NCBI RefSeq assembly: GCF_036812735.1
Contig: NZ_CP117523.1
Coordinates: 186,001-250,000 of the forward strand
Length of the DNA: 64,000 nt
Direction of reading: 5' to 3'
Source: Terrisporobacter glycolicus ATCC 14880 = DSM 1288
Lineage (GTDB): Bacteria > Bacillota > Clostridia > Peptostreptococcales > Peptostreptococcaceae
Shown here: positions 47,634 through 56,226 of the stretch, in pieces
Position numbering within the stretch: the stretch's first letter is position 1
How the letters are laid out: the number at the start of each line of letters is the position of its first letter
The notes under the pieces: model-generated
The model's database searches: none
The model's input: only the letters and a program-made list of their open reading frames with translations
Told to the model about the DNA's origin: nothing
Program-made: the position numbers and the translations under genes

Positions 47634-48434
47634 ATGAAGTATGAAAAATGGGATGAAGTATTAGCTCCTTACGAACATGCGGTGGAAGAACTAAAAGTAA
47701 AATTTAAAAATATAAGAAAAGAGTTTCTTACAAAGGGTGAATATTCTCCTATAGAATTTGTTACAGGGAGAACAAAAAAAATATCATCCATAATATCTAA
47801 GGCAAATAGATTAGAAGCTGAAGATATTGAAAGTGAAATTGAAGATATAGCTGGAATAAGAATTATGTGTCAGTTTGTAGAAGACATATATACTTTAGTA
47901 GATTTAATAAAATCAAGAACTGATATGACTGTAGTATACGAAAAAGATTATATTACTAACTTTAAAGATAGTGGATATAGAAGTTATCATGTTATAATTA
48001 ATTATCCGATTAACTCTATAGCAGGATATAAGGAAATATTATGTGAGATTCAAATAAGAACATTAGCTATGAACTTTTGGGCAACTATAGAACATTCTTT
48101 AAAATATAAATATGAACATTACATACCAGAAGATGTAGCCAATAGACTTAGAAGAGCTGCAGATGCTGCATTTTTATTAGACCAAGAAATGAGCGAAATT
48201 CGGGAAGAAATAATGAAAGCTCAAGTTATGTATCAAGCCAAATCACTTACAATTAGAGAAGTTTTAGGAAAGATACAAGAACTATATGATTTAGGTGAAA
48301 TTAGTAGAGCTATAAATTATCAAAGAAGGCTTGATAGAATAGATAGTCAAAGAGATATTAAAGAAATTGTAGCATTAAAAGAAGAAATAGAAGAAATACT
48401 ACAGTATTATAAAAATAAAAAAAGAAATGATTAG
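47634..48434 (+). CDS. Small alarmone synthetase (RelQ/YjbM type)
   Basis: A 266-residue single-domain (p)ppGpp synthetase without an HD hydrolase domain. Synthetase motifs are 'EDIAGIRIMCQFVEDIY', 'GYRSYHVIINYPI' and 'CEIQIRTLAMNFWATIEHSLKYK', with the catalytic glutamate in EIQIRT. A C-terminal helical extension (about 190-266) is longer than in B. subtilis YjbM. The ATG at 47634 is chosen over the GTG at 47625 because AAAGGGTG is the ribosome binding site. Produces the stringent-response nucleotide from GTP/GDP and ATP. Confidence 0.9.
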   Translation: MKYEKWDEVLAPYEHAVEELKVKFKNIRKEFLTKGEYSPIEFVTGRTKKISSIISKANRLEAEDIESEIEDIAGIRIMCQFVEDIYTLVDLIKSRTDMTVVYEKDYITNFKDSGYRSYHVIINYPINSIAGYKEILCEIQIRTLAMNFWATIEHSLKYKYEHYIPEDVANRLRRAADAAFLLDQEMSEIREEIMKAQVMYQAKSLTIREVLGKIQELYDLGEISRAINYQRRLDRIDSQRDIKEIVALKEEIEEILQYYKNKKRND

Positions 48435-48439
48435 TGGGG

Positions 48440-48470
48440 GCTGTCTTAATTAATTTAAGGCAGCTTTTTA
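48440..48470 (+). terminator. Intrinsic terminator after the alarmone synthetase gene
   Basis: GCTGTCTTAA pairs with TTAAGGCAGC (one G-T pair), loop 5 nt, followed by TTTTTA. It lies only about 20 bases before the start of the phosphoesterase gene, so readthrough may be regulated. Confidence 0.75.
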
Positions 48471-48490
48471 AAATAAGGAAGGATGAAAGT

Positions 48491-49183
48491 ATGAGTTTAT
48501 ATGCAATAGGTGATCTACATTTCTCTACATCGGTAAATAAGCCTATGGATATATTTGGAGATAACTGGGAGGATCATCAAAATAAAATAATAAACAATTG
48601 GAAAGAAATTATAAAAGAAGATGACACAGTATTAGTGTTAGGGGATACTTCTTGGGCTATGAATATGAAAGAGGCAAAGGAAGATTTAGATATAATTGAT
48701 AATTTACCAGGTAAGAAGGTTTTTATAAAAGGAAATCACGATTTTTGGTGGTCATCGCTAAGTAAACTGAAATCAGCTTATAAAGAAATTACTTTTTTAC
48801 AAAATAGCTATTACAAATACGAAAATATTGGAATTTGTGGAACTAGGGGTTGGCTTTGTCCCAATGAAGTAAAATTTAATGAAGATGACGAAAAAATATA
48901 TAAAAGGGAGCAACTAAGATTGAAAATGTCTTTAGAAGCAGCTATAAAAGATGGTTGTGAAGAATTAGTAGCAATAACTCATTACCCACCTACTAATGAT
49001 AAACTTGAAGAATCAGAGTTTACAAAGATTTTTGAAGAGTACAATGTTAAAAAAGTTGTATATGGTCATCTTCATGGAGCGGAGTCTTTTGAGATGGGCT
49101 TAAAAGGAGTAAGAAATAATGTGGAGTATATATTGGCTTCAAGTGATTATATAGACTTTAAACCAATAAAAATAATGGAGTAA
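48491..49183 (+). CDS. Calcineurin-like metallophosphoesterase
   Basis: A 230-residue phosphoesterase. Metal motifs appear in order: 'IGDLHFS' (residues 5-11), 'VLGDTSWAM', 'KGNHDFWW', 'THYPP' and 'YGHLHG'. Family members are broad phosphomono- or diesterases; the substrate is unknown. The ATG at 48491 with AAGGAAGGATG upstream is preferred; a longer in-frame start at 48434 would run through the preceding terminator. Confidence 0.88.
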   Translation: MSLYAIGDLHFSTSVNKPMDIFGDNWEDHQNKIINNWKEIIKEDDTVLVLGDTSWAMNMKEAKEDLDIIDNLPGKKVFIKGNHDFWWSSLSKLKSAYKEITFLQNSYYKYENIGICGTRGWLCPNEVKFNEDDEKIYKREQLRLKMSLEAAIKDGCEELVAITHYPPTNDKLEESEFTKIFEEYNVKKVVYGHLHGAESFEMGLKGVRNNVEYILASSDYIDFKPIKIME

Positions 49184-49282
49184 GAAATTAGAAAAATGTA
49201 AATACTATAAAACATAATGTCAAGAAATAAATGAGTGGGGAATATTAGCAATTTTACTTAATTTAAAAAGGAGTGTTAATAA

Positions 49283-49975
49283 ATGAGATGGATATTAGTA
49301 TTCATACTTTTATACCTTATACCACTTACAGTGCTATTTAAAAATTATAAAAATTATAAAAGAGCCTGTATTTATGGAAGTATTTATATTATTTTATCGA
49401 CAACAATGGTAATTACAAATATATATTTAAGTGGCCTTAGAGTTTTAGAAGATACTTTAGATTTTGAAGATGATTTAGTATTGGAAACTTATTTAGATCA
49501 ACATAATATACAAACTATGTATAATGAACAAAATATAAAAAAATCAGATTTGCAAAAAATAGATGAATTTAAAAAAGATATTTACTCAATTGAAAGAATT
49601 GCTTTAATACCTATGAGAGAATGTCTTCCTTATACTAATAATTTGCAAAAAGGTTTAGAAAATTTAACACAAATAAAAGATGATGTGGTTTATGCAAAAG
49701 AAATGTGTGAAGACGTGGTAGAAATGTACGATAATATGAAAGTTCCAACCTTATCTAAAGATGAATATACTCAAGTTTTAGACAGGGCAAAAGTAAATGT
49801 TATGAAAACTTATGAACTAAGAACTTTAGCGATGGAGAAATCAGTAAACTTAATAGATACAAAAAACCCTATTTATATTAATAAGATAACGGAATACCTA
49901 AAGTTATCAGATAAGGAAATTACAAGTTTTAAAAATAAAATTGATGAATTAAAAGAAAAAATTAAAGAAGAATAA
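49283..49975 (+). CDS. Membrane protein of unknown function (230 aa)
   Basis: Two N-terminal membrane helices (about 3-18 and 28-49) are followed by a ~180-residue mostly helical domain with heptad-like charge patterns, ending in a lysine/glutamate-rich coiled coil. No known motif. AAAGGAG ribosome binding site; followed at once by a strong terminator. Its position between a phosphoesterase gene and an unknown gene gives no functional clue. Confidence 0.7.
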   Translation: MRWILVFILLYLIPLTVLFKNYKNYKRACIYGSIYIILSTTMVITNIYLSGLRVLEDTLDFEDDLVLETYLDQHNIQTMYNEQNIKKSDLQKIDEFKKDIYSIERIALIPMRECLPYTNNLQKGLENLTQIKDDVVYAKEMCEDVVEMYDNMKVPTLSKDEYTQVLDRAKVNVMKTYELRTLAMEKSVNLIDTKNPIYINKITEYLKLSDKEITSFKNKIDELKEKIKEE

Positions 49976-50019
49976 AAAAAACCCTATGGTTATTTATGTA
50001 TAATCATAGGGTTTTTTTT
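49974..50019 (+). terminator. Intrinsic terminator
   Basis: AAACCCTATGGTTA pairs with TAATCATAGGGTTT (one mismatch/G-T) and a run of seven T follows. Confidence 0.88.
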
Positions 50020-50325
50020 AGTAAAATACCACATTATTAAAGGTATTCAAAATACATGATAGGAAAGTACCTTAGATGAAGAGTGCTAAATTTTCACACA
50101 AATAAGATAGTTATTCCTGAGCTTTTGATTTATACTTATTTATATGATATATTTATAAAGATACCTTCTTAAAATAACCTACAGTTAAATTAAGAAGGGG
50201 TAATGATATAATTATAATAAAGATATAAAATATGACAATATAGCTAAGATTAAAAATTGGGGCATCTAAAAAGATAATTAATAGTATGTAATCAAGTTTT
50301 AATATTAGAAAAGGAGGCGAAGATT
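50020..50325. other. AT-rich gap, no gene seen
   Basis: No ORF, RNA gene or terminator was recognised. AAAGGAGGCG just before the ATG at 50326 is a strong ribosome binding site for the next gene. Confidence 0.4.
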
Positions 50326-50811
50326 ATGATACAACTTAAATTAAAGAATAAAAAAGGTCAGTTTAATGTTAATAGTAGGGAAGTTAAAGATATATTAGGA
50401 ATCAGACAAGATATAGATTTTGTACAGGATATATCAAATACTATAAATCAAAAAGATATAATGGTGTTTGACTGTAAGCTTGCTGAGAGTATATTTTCAA
50501 AAGAGTTAGCAAAACAACTTATTGAAGAATCGGCTGGCGAAATAGATGAATCATTCTTCGAATTATTCTTTGAAGATGTCAGAGCCTTCTTAAAAGATAC
50601 GACTGATGAAATAGAGGCGGAACTGCAAGAAATATATTTAGTAGATAGTATAAGATGCTGTTCTGATATTTATAGCATTAACGATGAATTTACAGACTTT
50701 AAGTTTGTATTTGTTGTTAGTTTTAAAGAAACGACTATTGCTGTTTTAGAAAATTTGGCTAAAATTATTTCAAAAAGACAATTAGCAGGGGCATCTAAAT
50801 TCTACTGTTAA
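50326..50811 (+). CDS. Hypothetical soluble protein (161 aa)
   Basis: A 161-residue acidic protein without signal or membrane segments. The centre ('ESFFELFFEDVRAFLKDTTDEIEAELQEIYL') is a strongly acidic amphipathic helix. Nothing recognised. It has an excellent AAAGGAGGCG ribosome binding site, suggesting good expression. No clear terminator follows. Confidence 0.65.
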   Translation: MIQLKLKNKKGQFNVNSREVKDILGIRQDIDFVQDISNTINQKDIMVFDCKLAESIFSKELAKQLIEESAGEIDESFFELFFEDVRAFLKDTTDEIEAELQEIYLVDSIRCCSDIYSINDEFTDFKFVFVVSFKETTIAVLENLAKIISKRQLAGASKFYC

Positions 50812-50871
50812 TATAAATAATAGTCTTTATATAATATTTTAGATTATTTTTTACAAACTTAAATTATTAAA

Positions 50872-50900
50872 TTGACAATGAAAATTGTAATAATTACAAT
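50872..50900 (+). promoter_or_regulatory. Strong SigA-type promoter upstream of a leader and the MoeA-like gene
   Basis: TTGACA at 50872-50877, a 17-bp spacer and TACAAT at 50895-50900. Transcription would begin near 50907 and run into the hairpin at 50960-51033 before reaching the gene at 51091. Confidence 0.7.
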
Positions 50901-50959
50901 TTATTTAGAAATATTATTTTAATAAGAACCTAAAAGACACTTTTAGAAAAGTAAAATTT

Positions 50960-51033
50960 AGACAGATTATAAATATTCTATATATTCTGCTTAGTATATA
51001 TAAAATATGAATTAACAATCTGTCTTTTTTTAT
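50960..51033 (+). terminator. Terminator/attenuator in the leader of the MoeA-like gene
   Basis: AGACAGATT (50960-50968) pairs with AATCTGTCT (51017-51025); the 48-nt loop contains further AT-rich pairing, and TTTTTTTA follows. Placed between a strong promoter and the coding region, it may act as an attenuator or end a short RNA. Confidence 0.65.
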
Positions 51034-51090
51034 ACGTAAAAATAGGAATTAACATAGGGGTTATAAATTTATAGAGGGGAATGAAAATTA

Positions 51091-52125
51091 ATGAAAGAAA
51101 TAAACACTAAAGATGCAGTAGGACATGTTTTATGTCATGATATAACTCAAATAGTTAAGGATAAGGTAAAGGGAGTTGCTTTTAAAAAAGGTCATGTGGT
51201 AAAGGAAGAGGACATAGATACTTTATTATCCTTAGGTAAAGACCATTTATATGTTTGGGAGAAGAAAGATGGGATGCTCCATGAAAATGAGGCAGCAATC
51301 ATATTAAAAGATATATGTAAAAATGAATATATGGAAGAATCAGATGTAAAAGAAGGAAAAATAGAGCTTTCTGCAAGCATAGATGGTTTATTTAAAATAA
51401 ATGTTGATAAACTTAGGGAAGTAAATGCTCTTGGTGAAATGATGATAGCAACAAGACATCAAAATTTTCCTGTTAAAAAAGGAGACAAATTAGCTGGGAC
51501 AAGAATAATACCATTAATAATAGAAGAAGAAAAAATGAAAAAAGCAAAAGAGTTATGTAGTGATGGACCTATACTTAGTATTAAGCCTTTTGTACATAAG
51601 AAGGTTGGAATTGTAACAACAGGTAATGAGGTATTTTACGGAAGGATAAAAGATACTTTTGGACCTGTAATTATTGAAAAAGTAAAGGAATTTGATGTAG
51701 AAGTACTTGGACAAGCTATTGTAAATGATGATCCTAAAAATATAACAAATTCAATTTTAGAGTTTATTAAAAAAGGTGCAGATATGGTTTTATGTACAGG
51801 AGGCATGAGCGTTGATCCTGATGATAAAACACCTAAAGCCATAAAAGATACAGGTGCAGATATTGTTAGTTATGGGGCACCAGTACTACCAGGAGCAATG
51901 ATGTTAGTGTCGTATTATAAAAATAATGATAAGTTAATACCCATTATGGGACTTCCAGGATGCGTTATGTATGCAAAAAGAACTGTATTTGATTTGATTC
52001 TACCTCGTATTATGGCAGATGAAAAAATCACTAAGGATGATTTAAGTAAACTGGGACTAGGTGGTTTATGCTTAAATTGTGATGTTTGTAACTATCCAAA
52101 TTGTGGATTTGGAAAAGGAGTATAA
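51091..52125 (+). CDS. MoeA-like molybdopterin-binding protein with C-terminal cysteine cluster
   Basis: A 344-residue protein. The central MoCF-biosynthesis (MoaB/MoeA-type) domain spans about 165-310, with 'GIVTTGNEVFYGRI', 'LCTGGMSVDPDDKTPKAI' and 'IPIMGLPGCVMY'. The N-terminal part lacks the full MoeA domain set. The C-terminus carries CX2CX2CX4C ('CLNCDVCNYPNC', about 328-339), suited to an Fe-S or metal site. A true moeA lies downstream, so this is a paralogue with a distinct task, perhaps in cofactor delivery to formate dehydrogenase (inference). Confidence 0.82.
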   Translation: MKEINTKDAVGHVLCHDITQIVKDKVKGVAFKKGHVVKEEDIDTLLSLGKDHLYVWEKKDGMLHENEAAIILKDICKNEYMEESDVKEGKIELSASIDGLFKINVDKLREVNALGEMMIATRHQNFPVKKGDKLAGTRIIPLIIEEEKMKKAKELCSDGPILSIKPFVHKKVGIVTTGNEVFYGRIKDTFGPVIIEKVKEFDVEVLGQAIVNDDPKNITNSILEFIKKGADMVLCTGGMSVDPDDKTPKAIKDTGADIVSYGAPVLPGAMMLVSYYKNNDKLIPIMGLPGCVMYAKRTVFDLILPRIMADEKITKDDLSKLGLGGLCLNCDVCNYPNCGFGKGV

Positions 52126-52155
52126 AGATTTTAAGGGAAATATAGAGGTGAGACT

Positions 52156-52755
52156 GTGAACATAGGAGCTTTAATACTTATGGGTGGACAAAACAAACGT
52201 ATGGGAGGAAATATAAAAGGACTTTTAAAAATAAATGAAGTAACTTTTTTAGAACGAATAATGAATGTTTTAGAAGACTTTTCTACCGTATATTTATCGG
52301 TAAATAAAAAATTTTCTTCACAAGAAATTAAAAAATATGAAAAAATGGGATTATCAGTTATAGTTGATATCTATGATGATATTGGTCCTATGGGAGGAAT
52401 TTGCTCATCTCTTAAAAACTGCACAGAAGATTATTTATTTATAACAGCATGTGATATGCCATTTATAAATAAGGACTTAATAATTGAATTGCAGTCAAAT
52501 ATAAATTCAGACATAGATGCAGTACTTTTTTCTAAGAATAAATTATTTTATCCACTAGGAGCTATATACTCAAAAAGTATGATTCCTTATATGGAGGAGT
52601 TGATAAGTAATAAAGAGTATAAACTTCTAAAATTAATTTTAAATAGCAATTTTGTTGAACTACCATTAGAAAGTACTGATTTATCAGATGATATTTTTAA
52701 AAATATCAATACAGTAGAGGAATATGCGCAATTAATAAGACATTATAATAAGTAA
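52156..52755 (+). CDS. mobA: Molybdenum cofactor guanylyltransferase
   Basis: A 199-residue nucleotidyltransferase that adds GMP to molybdopterin cofactor, giving the bis-MGD form used by formate dehydrogenases. The signature 'LILMGGQNKRMGGNIKGLL' occupies residues 6-24, and 'FITACDMPFI' carries the metal-binding aspartate. GTG start after GAGGTGA. It lies 30 bases after the MoeA-like gene and just upstream of a Moco-type riboswitch. Confidence 0.92.
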   Translation: MNIGALILMGGQNKRMGGNIKGLLKINEVTFLERIMNVLEDFSTVYLSVNKKFSSQEIKKYEKMGLSVIVDIYDDIGPMGGICSSLKNCTEDYLFITACDMPFINKDLIIELQSNINSDIDAVLFSKNKLFYPLGAIYSKSMIPYMEELISNKEYKLLKLILNSNFVELPLESTDLSDDIFKNINTVEEYAQLIRHYNK

Positions 52756-52762
52756 AATATAA

Positions 52763-52877
52763 TATTCTCAAGCTAACGTATCTAAGGATAATAATCTATG
52801 ATACCTAGCCAGGTAATTTATATTGCCTCGGGTTAATATGGAAACATGTTGGCCTTCCATTATTTGAAAAGAGAATC
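52763..52877 (+). promoter_or_regulatory. Candidate Moco/Tuco riboswitch upstream of moeA
   Basis: A closing stem pairs ATTCTC (52764-52769) with GAGAAT (52871-52876). Inside lie a GTATC/GATAC helix, an AGGTAAT/ATTGCCT helix and the conserved-looking blocks 'TTGCCTCGGGTTA' and 'GGCCTTCCA', which match my memory of the Moco RNA motif. A terminator follows at 52920-52959 and a molybdenum cofactor operon after it. It would lower transcription when Moco (or the tungsten form) is abundant. Confidence 0.75.
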
Positions 52878-52919
52878 TATTATTAGTTAAGGGGATGTTT
52901 ATACCTTTAGCTTTATTTG

Positions 52920-52959
52920 ACTATGTTTTCTTTTTAATAAAAAGAGACATAGTTTTTTT
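52920..52959 (+). terminator. Terminator of the Moco-type riboswitch
   Basis: ACTATGT-type arms with a single bulge form a long stem, followed by seven T, about 73 bases before moeA. Confidence 0.85.
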
Positions 52960-53031
52960 ATTATAAGCATCTAAAAAATATATTAAAGATAATAGATTGT
53001 ATAAAAAGTAAATATCAGAAGGAGATTATCT

Positions 53032-54237
53032 ATGGAAAATATTGAATTAGAGCATGCTTTGCAAATTATAGGAGAGGCAGTAAACAAAATAAGTAGTATA
53101 GAAAGAATTAATATAGAGGAAGCACGAGGAAGAATAATAGGAGAAGATATTTATGCACCAATAAATCAACCGCCCTTTAATAGGTCACCTCTTGATGGAT
53201 ATGCATTAAGATCAGAAGATACTGTAGGCGGAAGTAAAAGAAATCCTATAAAGCTAAAAGTTGTAGATGAAGTTTTTGCTGGAGGAAATATAAGTACTTC
53301 AGTTAAAAACAATGAAGCAATAAGAATCATGACAGGTGCAGAAATACCTGAAGGTGCAGATTGTGTAATTAGACAGGAAAATACTAATTACAGTATGAAA
53401 GAAGTGGAGATTTACTCTGAACTAAAAAAATATGAAAATTACTGTTTTGTTGGTGAGGATGTAAAAAAAGGAAGTAAGCTAATTTCTACAGGTGAAAAAA
53501 TAACATATGTACATATTGGATTATTAGCTATGATGGGAATTACAGAAGTATTAGTAAAAAGAAAACCTAGACTAGGAATAATTAGTACAGGTGATGAAGT
53601 TATTAGCCCTGGTGAAACTCTAACTAAGGGAAAAATTTATGATAGTAATAGAATTACTATTTCAATAAGACTTTTAGACTTTGGATGTGAAATAGTTAGT
53701 TCTAAGATTATGGGAGATGAGGTTTATGATGTAAGTGAAGAAATAGATAACTTGATAGACAAAGTAGATGCCATAATAACTACGGGAGGAGTTTCTGTTG
53801 GTAAAAAAGATATAATGCATGAAGTTATAAAAGAAATAAATGCCGACAGGTTGTTTTGGAGAGTAAGAATGAAACCAGGAACACCTGCAATATATTCTAT
53901 ATATAAAAACACACCGATACTTTCTTTATCTGGAAATCCTTTTGCGGCAATAGCTACATTTGAAATAATGGGTAAAGAGCTTATTTATAACTTGAGTGGA
54001 GATGAAGAGTTAAAAGAAGTTAGAATAAAATCAGTTATGGAAGATGATTTCTTAAAAGAGAGCAAAGGAAGAAGGATTGTAAGAGGAGTTTATAATAATA
54101 ATAAAGTATATCTTCCCCAGGGAGGTCACTCTTCAGGCATGATGTCATCTATGTTAGGATGTAATTGCTTAATAGACATAAAACCAGGAACAAAACAGCT
54201 TCTAAAAGGGGATGAAGTAGAAATTATACTTATATAG
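53032..54237 (+). CDS. moeA: Molybdopterin molybdenumtransferase
   Basis: A 401-residue enzyme that inserts molybdate (or tungstate) into adenylated molybdopterin. It shows the N-terminal 'PFNRSPLDGYALRSEDT', 'RIMTGAEIPEGADCVIRQE', 'GIISTGDEVISPGE', 'TTGGVSVGKKDIM' and 'LSGNPFAAIATFE', all diagnostic of MoeA. Domain order and length are standard. It opens an operon with mobB (11-base gap), moaA, MOSC and mogA, under the riboswitch upstream. Confidence 0.95.
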   Translation: MENIELEHALQIIGEAVNKISSIERINIEEARGRIIGEDIYAPINQPPFNRSPLDGYALRSEDTVGGSKRNPIKLKVVDEVFAGGNISTSVKNNEAIRIMTGAEIPEGADCVIRQENTNYSMKEVEIYSELKKYENYCFVGEDVKKGSKLISTGEKITYVHIGLLAMMGITEVLVKRKPRLGIISTGDEVISPGETLTKGKIYDSNRITISIRLLDFGCEIVSSKIMGDEVYDVSEEIDNLIDKVDAIITTGGVSVGKKDIMHEVIKEINADRLFWRVRMKPGTPAIYSIYKNTPILSLSGNPFAAIATFEIMGKELIYNLSGDEELKEVRIKSVMEDDFLKESKGRRIVRGVYNNNKVYLPQGGHSSGMMSSMLGCNCLIDIKPGTKQLLKGDEVEIILI

Positions 54238-54248
54238 GAGATATTAAC

Positions 54249-54749
54249 ATGACTAATAGACCATTTTTAATGGCAATCAGCGGATGTAAGAATTCTGGTA
54301 AAACCACATTAATTACGAAGCTTATACCAAAGTTCTGTGAAAAGGGATATAAGGTTGCAACTATAAAGCATGATGGACATGATTTTCAAGGTGATGTAGT
54401 TGGAACTGATACATATAAGCACAAAAATGCTGGTGCATATGGTACTGCTATATTCTCTAAAAATAAATTCATGGTGATAAAAGAGGATAAATTTATTGAT
54501 GAAACTTATTTTATTAAGCTATTTCCAGAAGCAGATATTATTTTCCTAGAAGGATTTAAAGCTTCTGACTATCCTAAATTAGAAATTGTAAGGAAAGGAA
54601 ACTCAAATAGACCCATATGTAATGAAAAAAACTTAATAGGTATATTATCAGATATAAATGTTATAGAAGGAAATAACAATATAATAGATTTGAATAATAT
54701 AGACATAATAGTTGAAAAAATATTAAACTATATGAAGAATCATGAGTAA
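54249..54749 (+). CDS. mobB: Molybdopterin-guanine dinucleotide biosynthesis adaptor protein
   Basis: A 166-residue GTP-binding protein helping MobA. The P-loop 'SGCKNSGKTTLITKLI' lies at residues 10-25, 'TIKHDGHDF' with its switch histidine and 'IIFLEGFKASDYPKLEIVR' follow, as in MobB. TAGGAGA ribosome binding site. Consistent with synthesis of the dinucleotide form of the cofactor for FdhF. Confidence 0.93.
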   Translation: MTNRPFLMAISGCKNSGKTTLITKLIPKFCEKGYKVATIKHDGHDFQGDVVGTDTYKHKNAGAYGTAIFSKNKFMVIKEDKFIDETYFIKLFPEADIIFLEGFKASDYPKLEIVRKGNSNRPICNEKNLIGILSDINVIEGNNNIIDLNNIDIIVEKILNYMKNHE

Positions 54750-54799
54750 TAATATAGATTTACAAATAAAGATTTTCAATTTATAAGTGGGGGATGTTG

Positions 54800-55777
54800 A
54801 TGATAGATAAATTAAATAGAAAAATAGAATATATGAGAATATCAGTTACAGATAGGTGTAATCTTAGATGTGTTTATTGCATGCCAGAAGAGGGTATAGA
54901 AAATATTTCTCATGAAGAAATTTTATCTTATGATGAAATTATTAGAATTTGTAAATGTATTGCAAATTTAGGAATTAAAAAGGTTAAAATTACGGGAGGA
55001 GAACCTCTGGTAAGAAAAGATATAATTAATCTAATTAAAGAAATAAAGAAGATTGATGGAATAGATGAAGTGACTATAACTACAAATGGTGTATTATTAT
55101 ACGAAATGTCAGATCAATTGTATGAATCAGGAATAGATGCTGTTAATATAAGTTTGGATACTTTAAATAGAGATAAATTTTTTAAGATAACGAGACGTGA
55201 TAAGTATGAAAATGTATTTATGGCTATAAACAAGCTTATTGGCCTAGGTATAAGGGTAAAAATAAATTGTTTAGCTATAAAAGAACATAACTTAGATGAG
55301 ATAGTTAAAATTGCAGAGTACTCTAAAAATAACAATATAGACGTAAGGTTTATTGAGCTAATGCCGATAGGTTATGGTAAAAGCTATACAGGAATATCAA
55401 ATGAAATAATATTAGGTCTGTTGGAAGATAAATATGGTTCATTTAAAAGATTAAAAGAGAAGAGAGGAAATGGTCCGGCAGTATATTATAAAAATGATGA
55501 ATTTAAAGGATACATAGGTCTAATTAGTGCTATAAGCAATGAATTTTGTGAAACTTGCAATAGAGTAAGATTGACAGCAAATGGATTTTTAAAATTATGC
55601 TTACATTATAATAAGGGTATAGATTTAAAAACACCAATAAGAAATAACATTACAGATAAAGAATTAGAAAACATGATATATCATGCCATAAGAAACAAAC
55701 CATTAGGACATAACTTTTATCATGATAGCAATATAGAAAATTTAGAAAATAAAAATATGGTACAAATTGGAGGATAA
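54800..55777 (+). CDS. moaA: GTP 3',8-cyclase
   Basis: A 325-residue radical-SAM enzyme catalysing the first step of molybdopterin synthesis from GTP. The N-terminal [4Fe-4S] motif CX3CX2C is in 'DRCNLRCVYCMPEEG' (about 17-31), and the C-terminal cluster cysteines are in 'CETCNRVRLTANGFLKLCLH'. The ATG at 54800 is preferred over 54794 for spacing from GTGGGGGA. The usual partner moaC is not in the window. Confidence 0.95.
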   Translation: MIDKLNRKIEYMRISVTDRCNLRCVYCMPEEGIENISHEEILSYDEIIRICKCIANLGIKKVKITGGEPLVRKDIINLIKEIKKIDGIDEVTITTNGVLLYEMSDQLYESGIDAVNISLDTLNRDKFFKITRRDKYENVFMAINKLIGLGIRVKINCLAIKEHNLDEIVKIAEYSKNNNIDVRFIELMPIGYGKSYTGISNEIILGLLEDKYGSFKRLKEKRGNGPAVYYKNDEFKGYIGLISAISNEFCETCNRVRLTANGFLKLCLHYNKGIDLKTPIRNNITDKELENMIYHAIRNKPLGHNFYHDSNIENLENKNMVQIGG

Positions 55778-55790
55778 GGAGAGATTAACA

Positions 55791-56225
55791 ATGGGAAAAA
55801 TTATTGCTGTATGTATAAGTGAAAAAAAAGGTGTACAAAAGAAAAGAGTAGGTGAAGGAATATTCATTGAAGACTTTGGTATACAAGGAGACGCTCATGC
55901 AGGAAAATGGCATAGACAAGTGAGTTTATTATCACATGAAAAGGTTGTAGCTTTTAATGAATTGGGTGCTGGTGTAGAGTCGGGAGCCTTTGGAGAAAAC
56001 TTAATTGTGGAAGGGTATGATCTTAAAAATATTTTAGTTGGAACAATATTTAAATGTAATGACGTAGTTTTAGAAATTACTCAGATAGGTAAAAAATGCC
56101 ACAATGGATGTGAAATATTCAAGAAAATGGGTGACTGTATAATGCCAAGAGAAGGTATATTTGCAAGAGTTTTACATGGTGGAACAATAAAACCAGGCGA
56201 TGAAATTGTAATTAAGGGAGAATAA
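55791..56225 (+). CDS. MOSC-domain protein
   Basis: A 144-residue stand-alone MOSC domain. 'FIEDFGIQGDAHAGKWHRQVSLLS' and 'GAFGENLIVEG' are typical, and the conserved cysteine lies in 'GKKCHNGCEIF'. MOSC domains handle sulfur or Moco transfer. The ATG at 55791 is chosen because AAGGAGA lies 10-16 bases upstream. It ends 1 base before the mogA start codon, within the Moco operon. Confidence 0.88.
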   Translation: MGKIIAVCISEKKGVQKKRVGEGIFIEDFGIQGDAHAGKWHRQVSLLSHEKVVAFNELGAGVESGAFGENLIVEGYDLKNILVGTIFKCNDVVLEITQIGKKCHNGCEIFKKMGDCIMPREGIFARVLHGGTIKPGDEIVIKGE

Positions 56226-56226
56226 T

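Noticed and set aside
48434-48490. Longer start for the metallophosphoesterase
   Set aside because: The extra 19 codons run through the terminator hairpin, have no ribosome binding site and no similarity to the family; the ATG at 48491 has AAGGAAGG upstream.
51091-54237. Two moeA genes as a simple duplication
   Set aside because: The first protein is shorter, lacks the full N-terminal MoeA layout and carries an added cysteine cluster, so it is a distinct paralogue.
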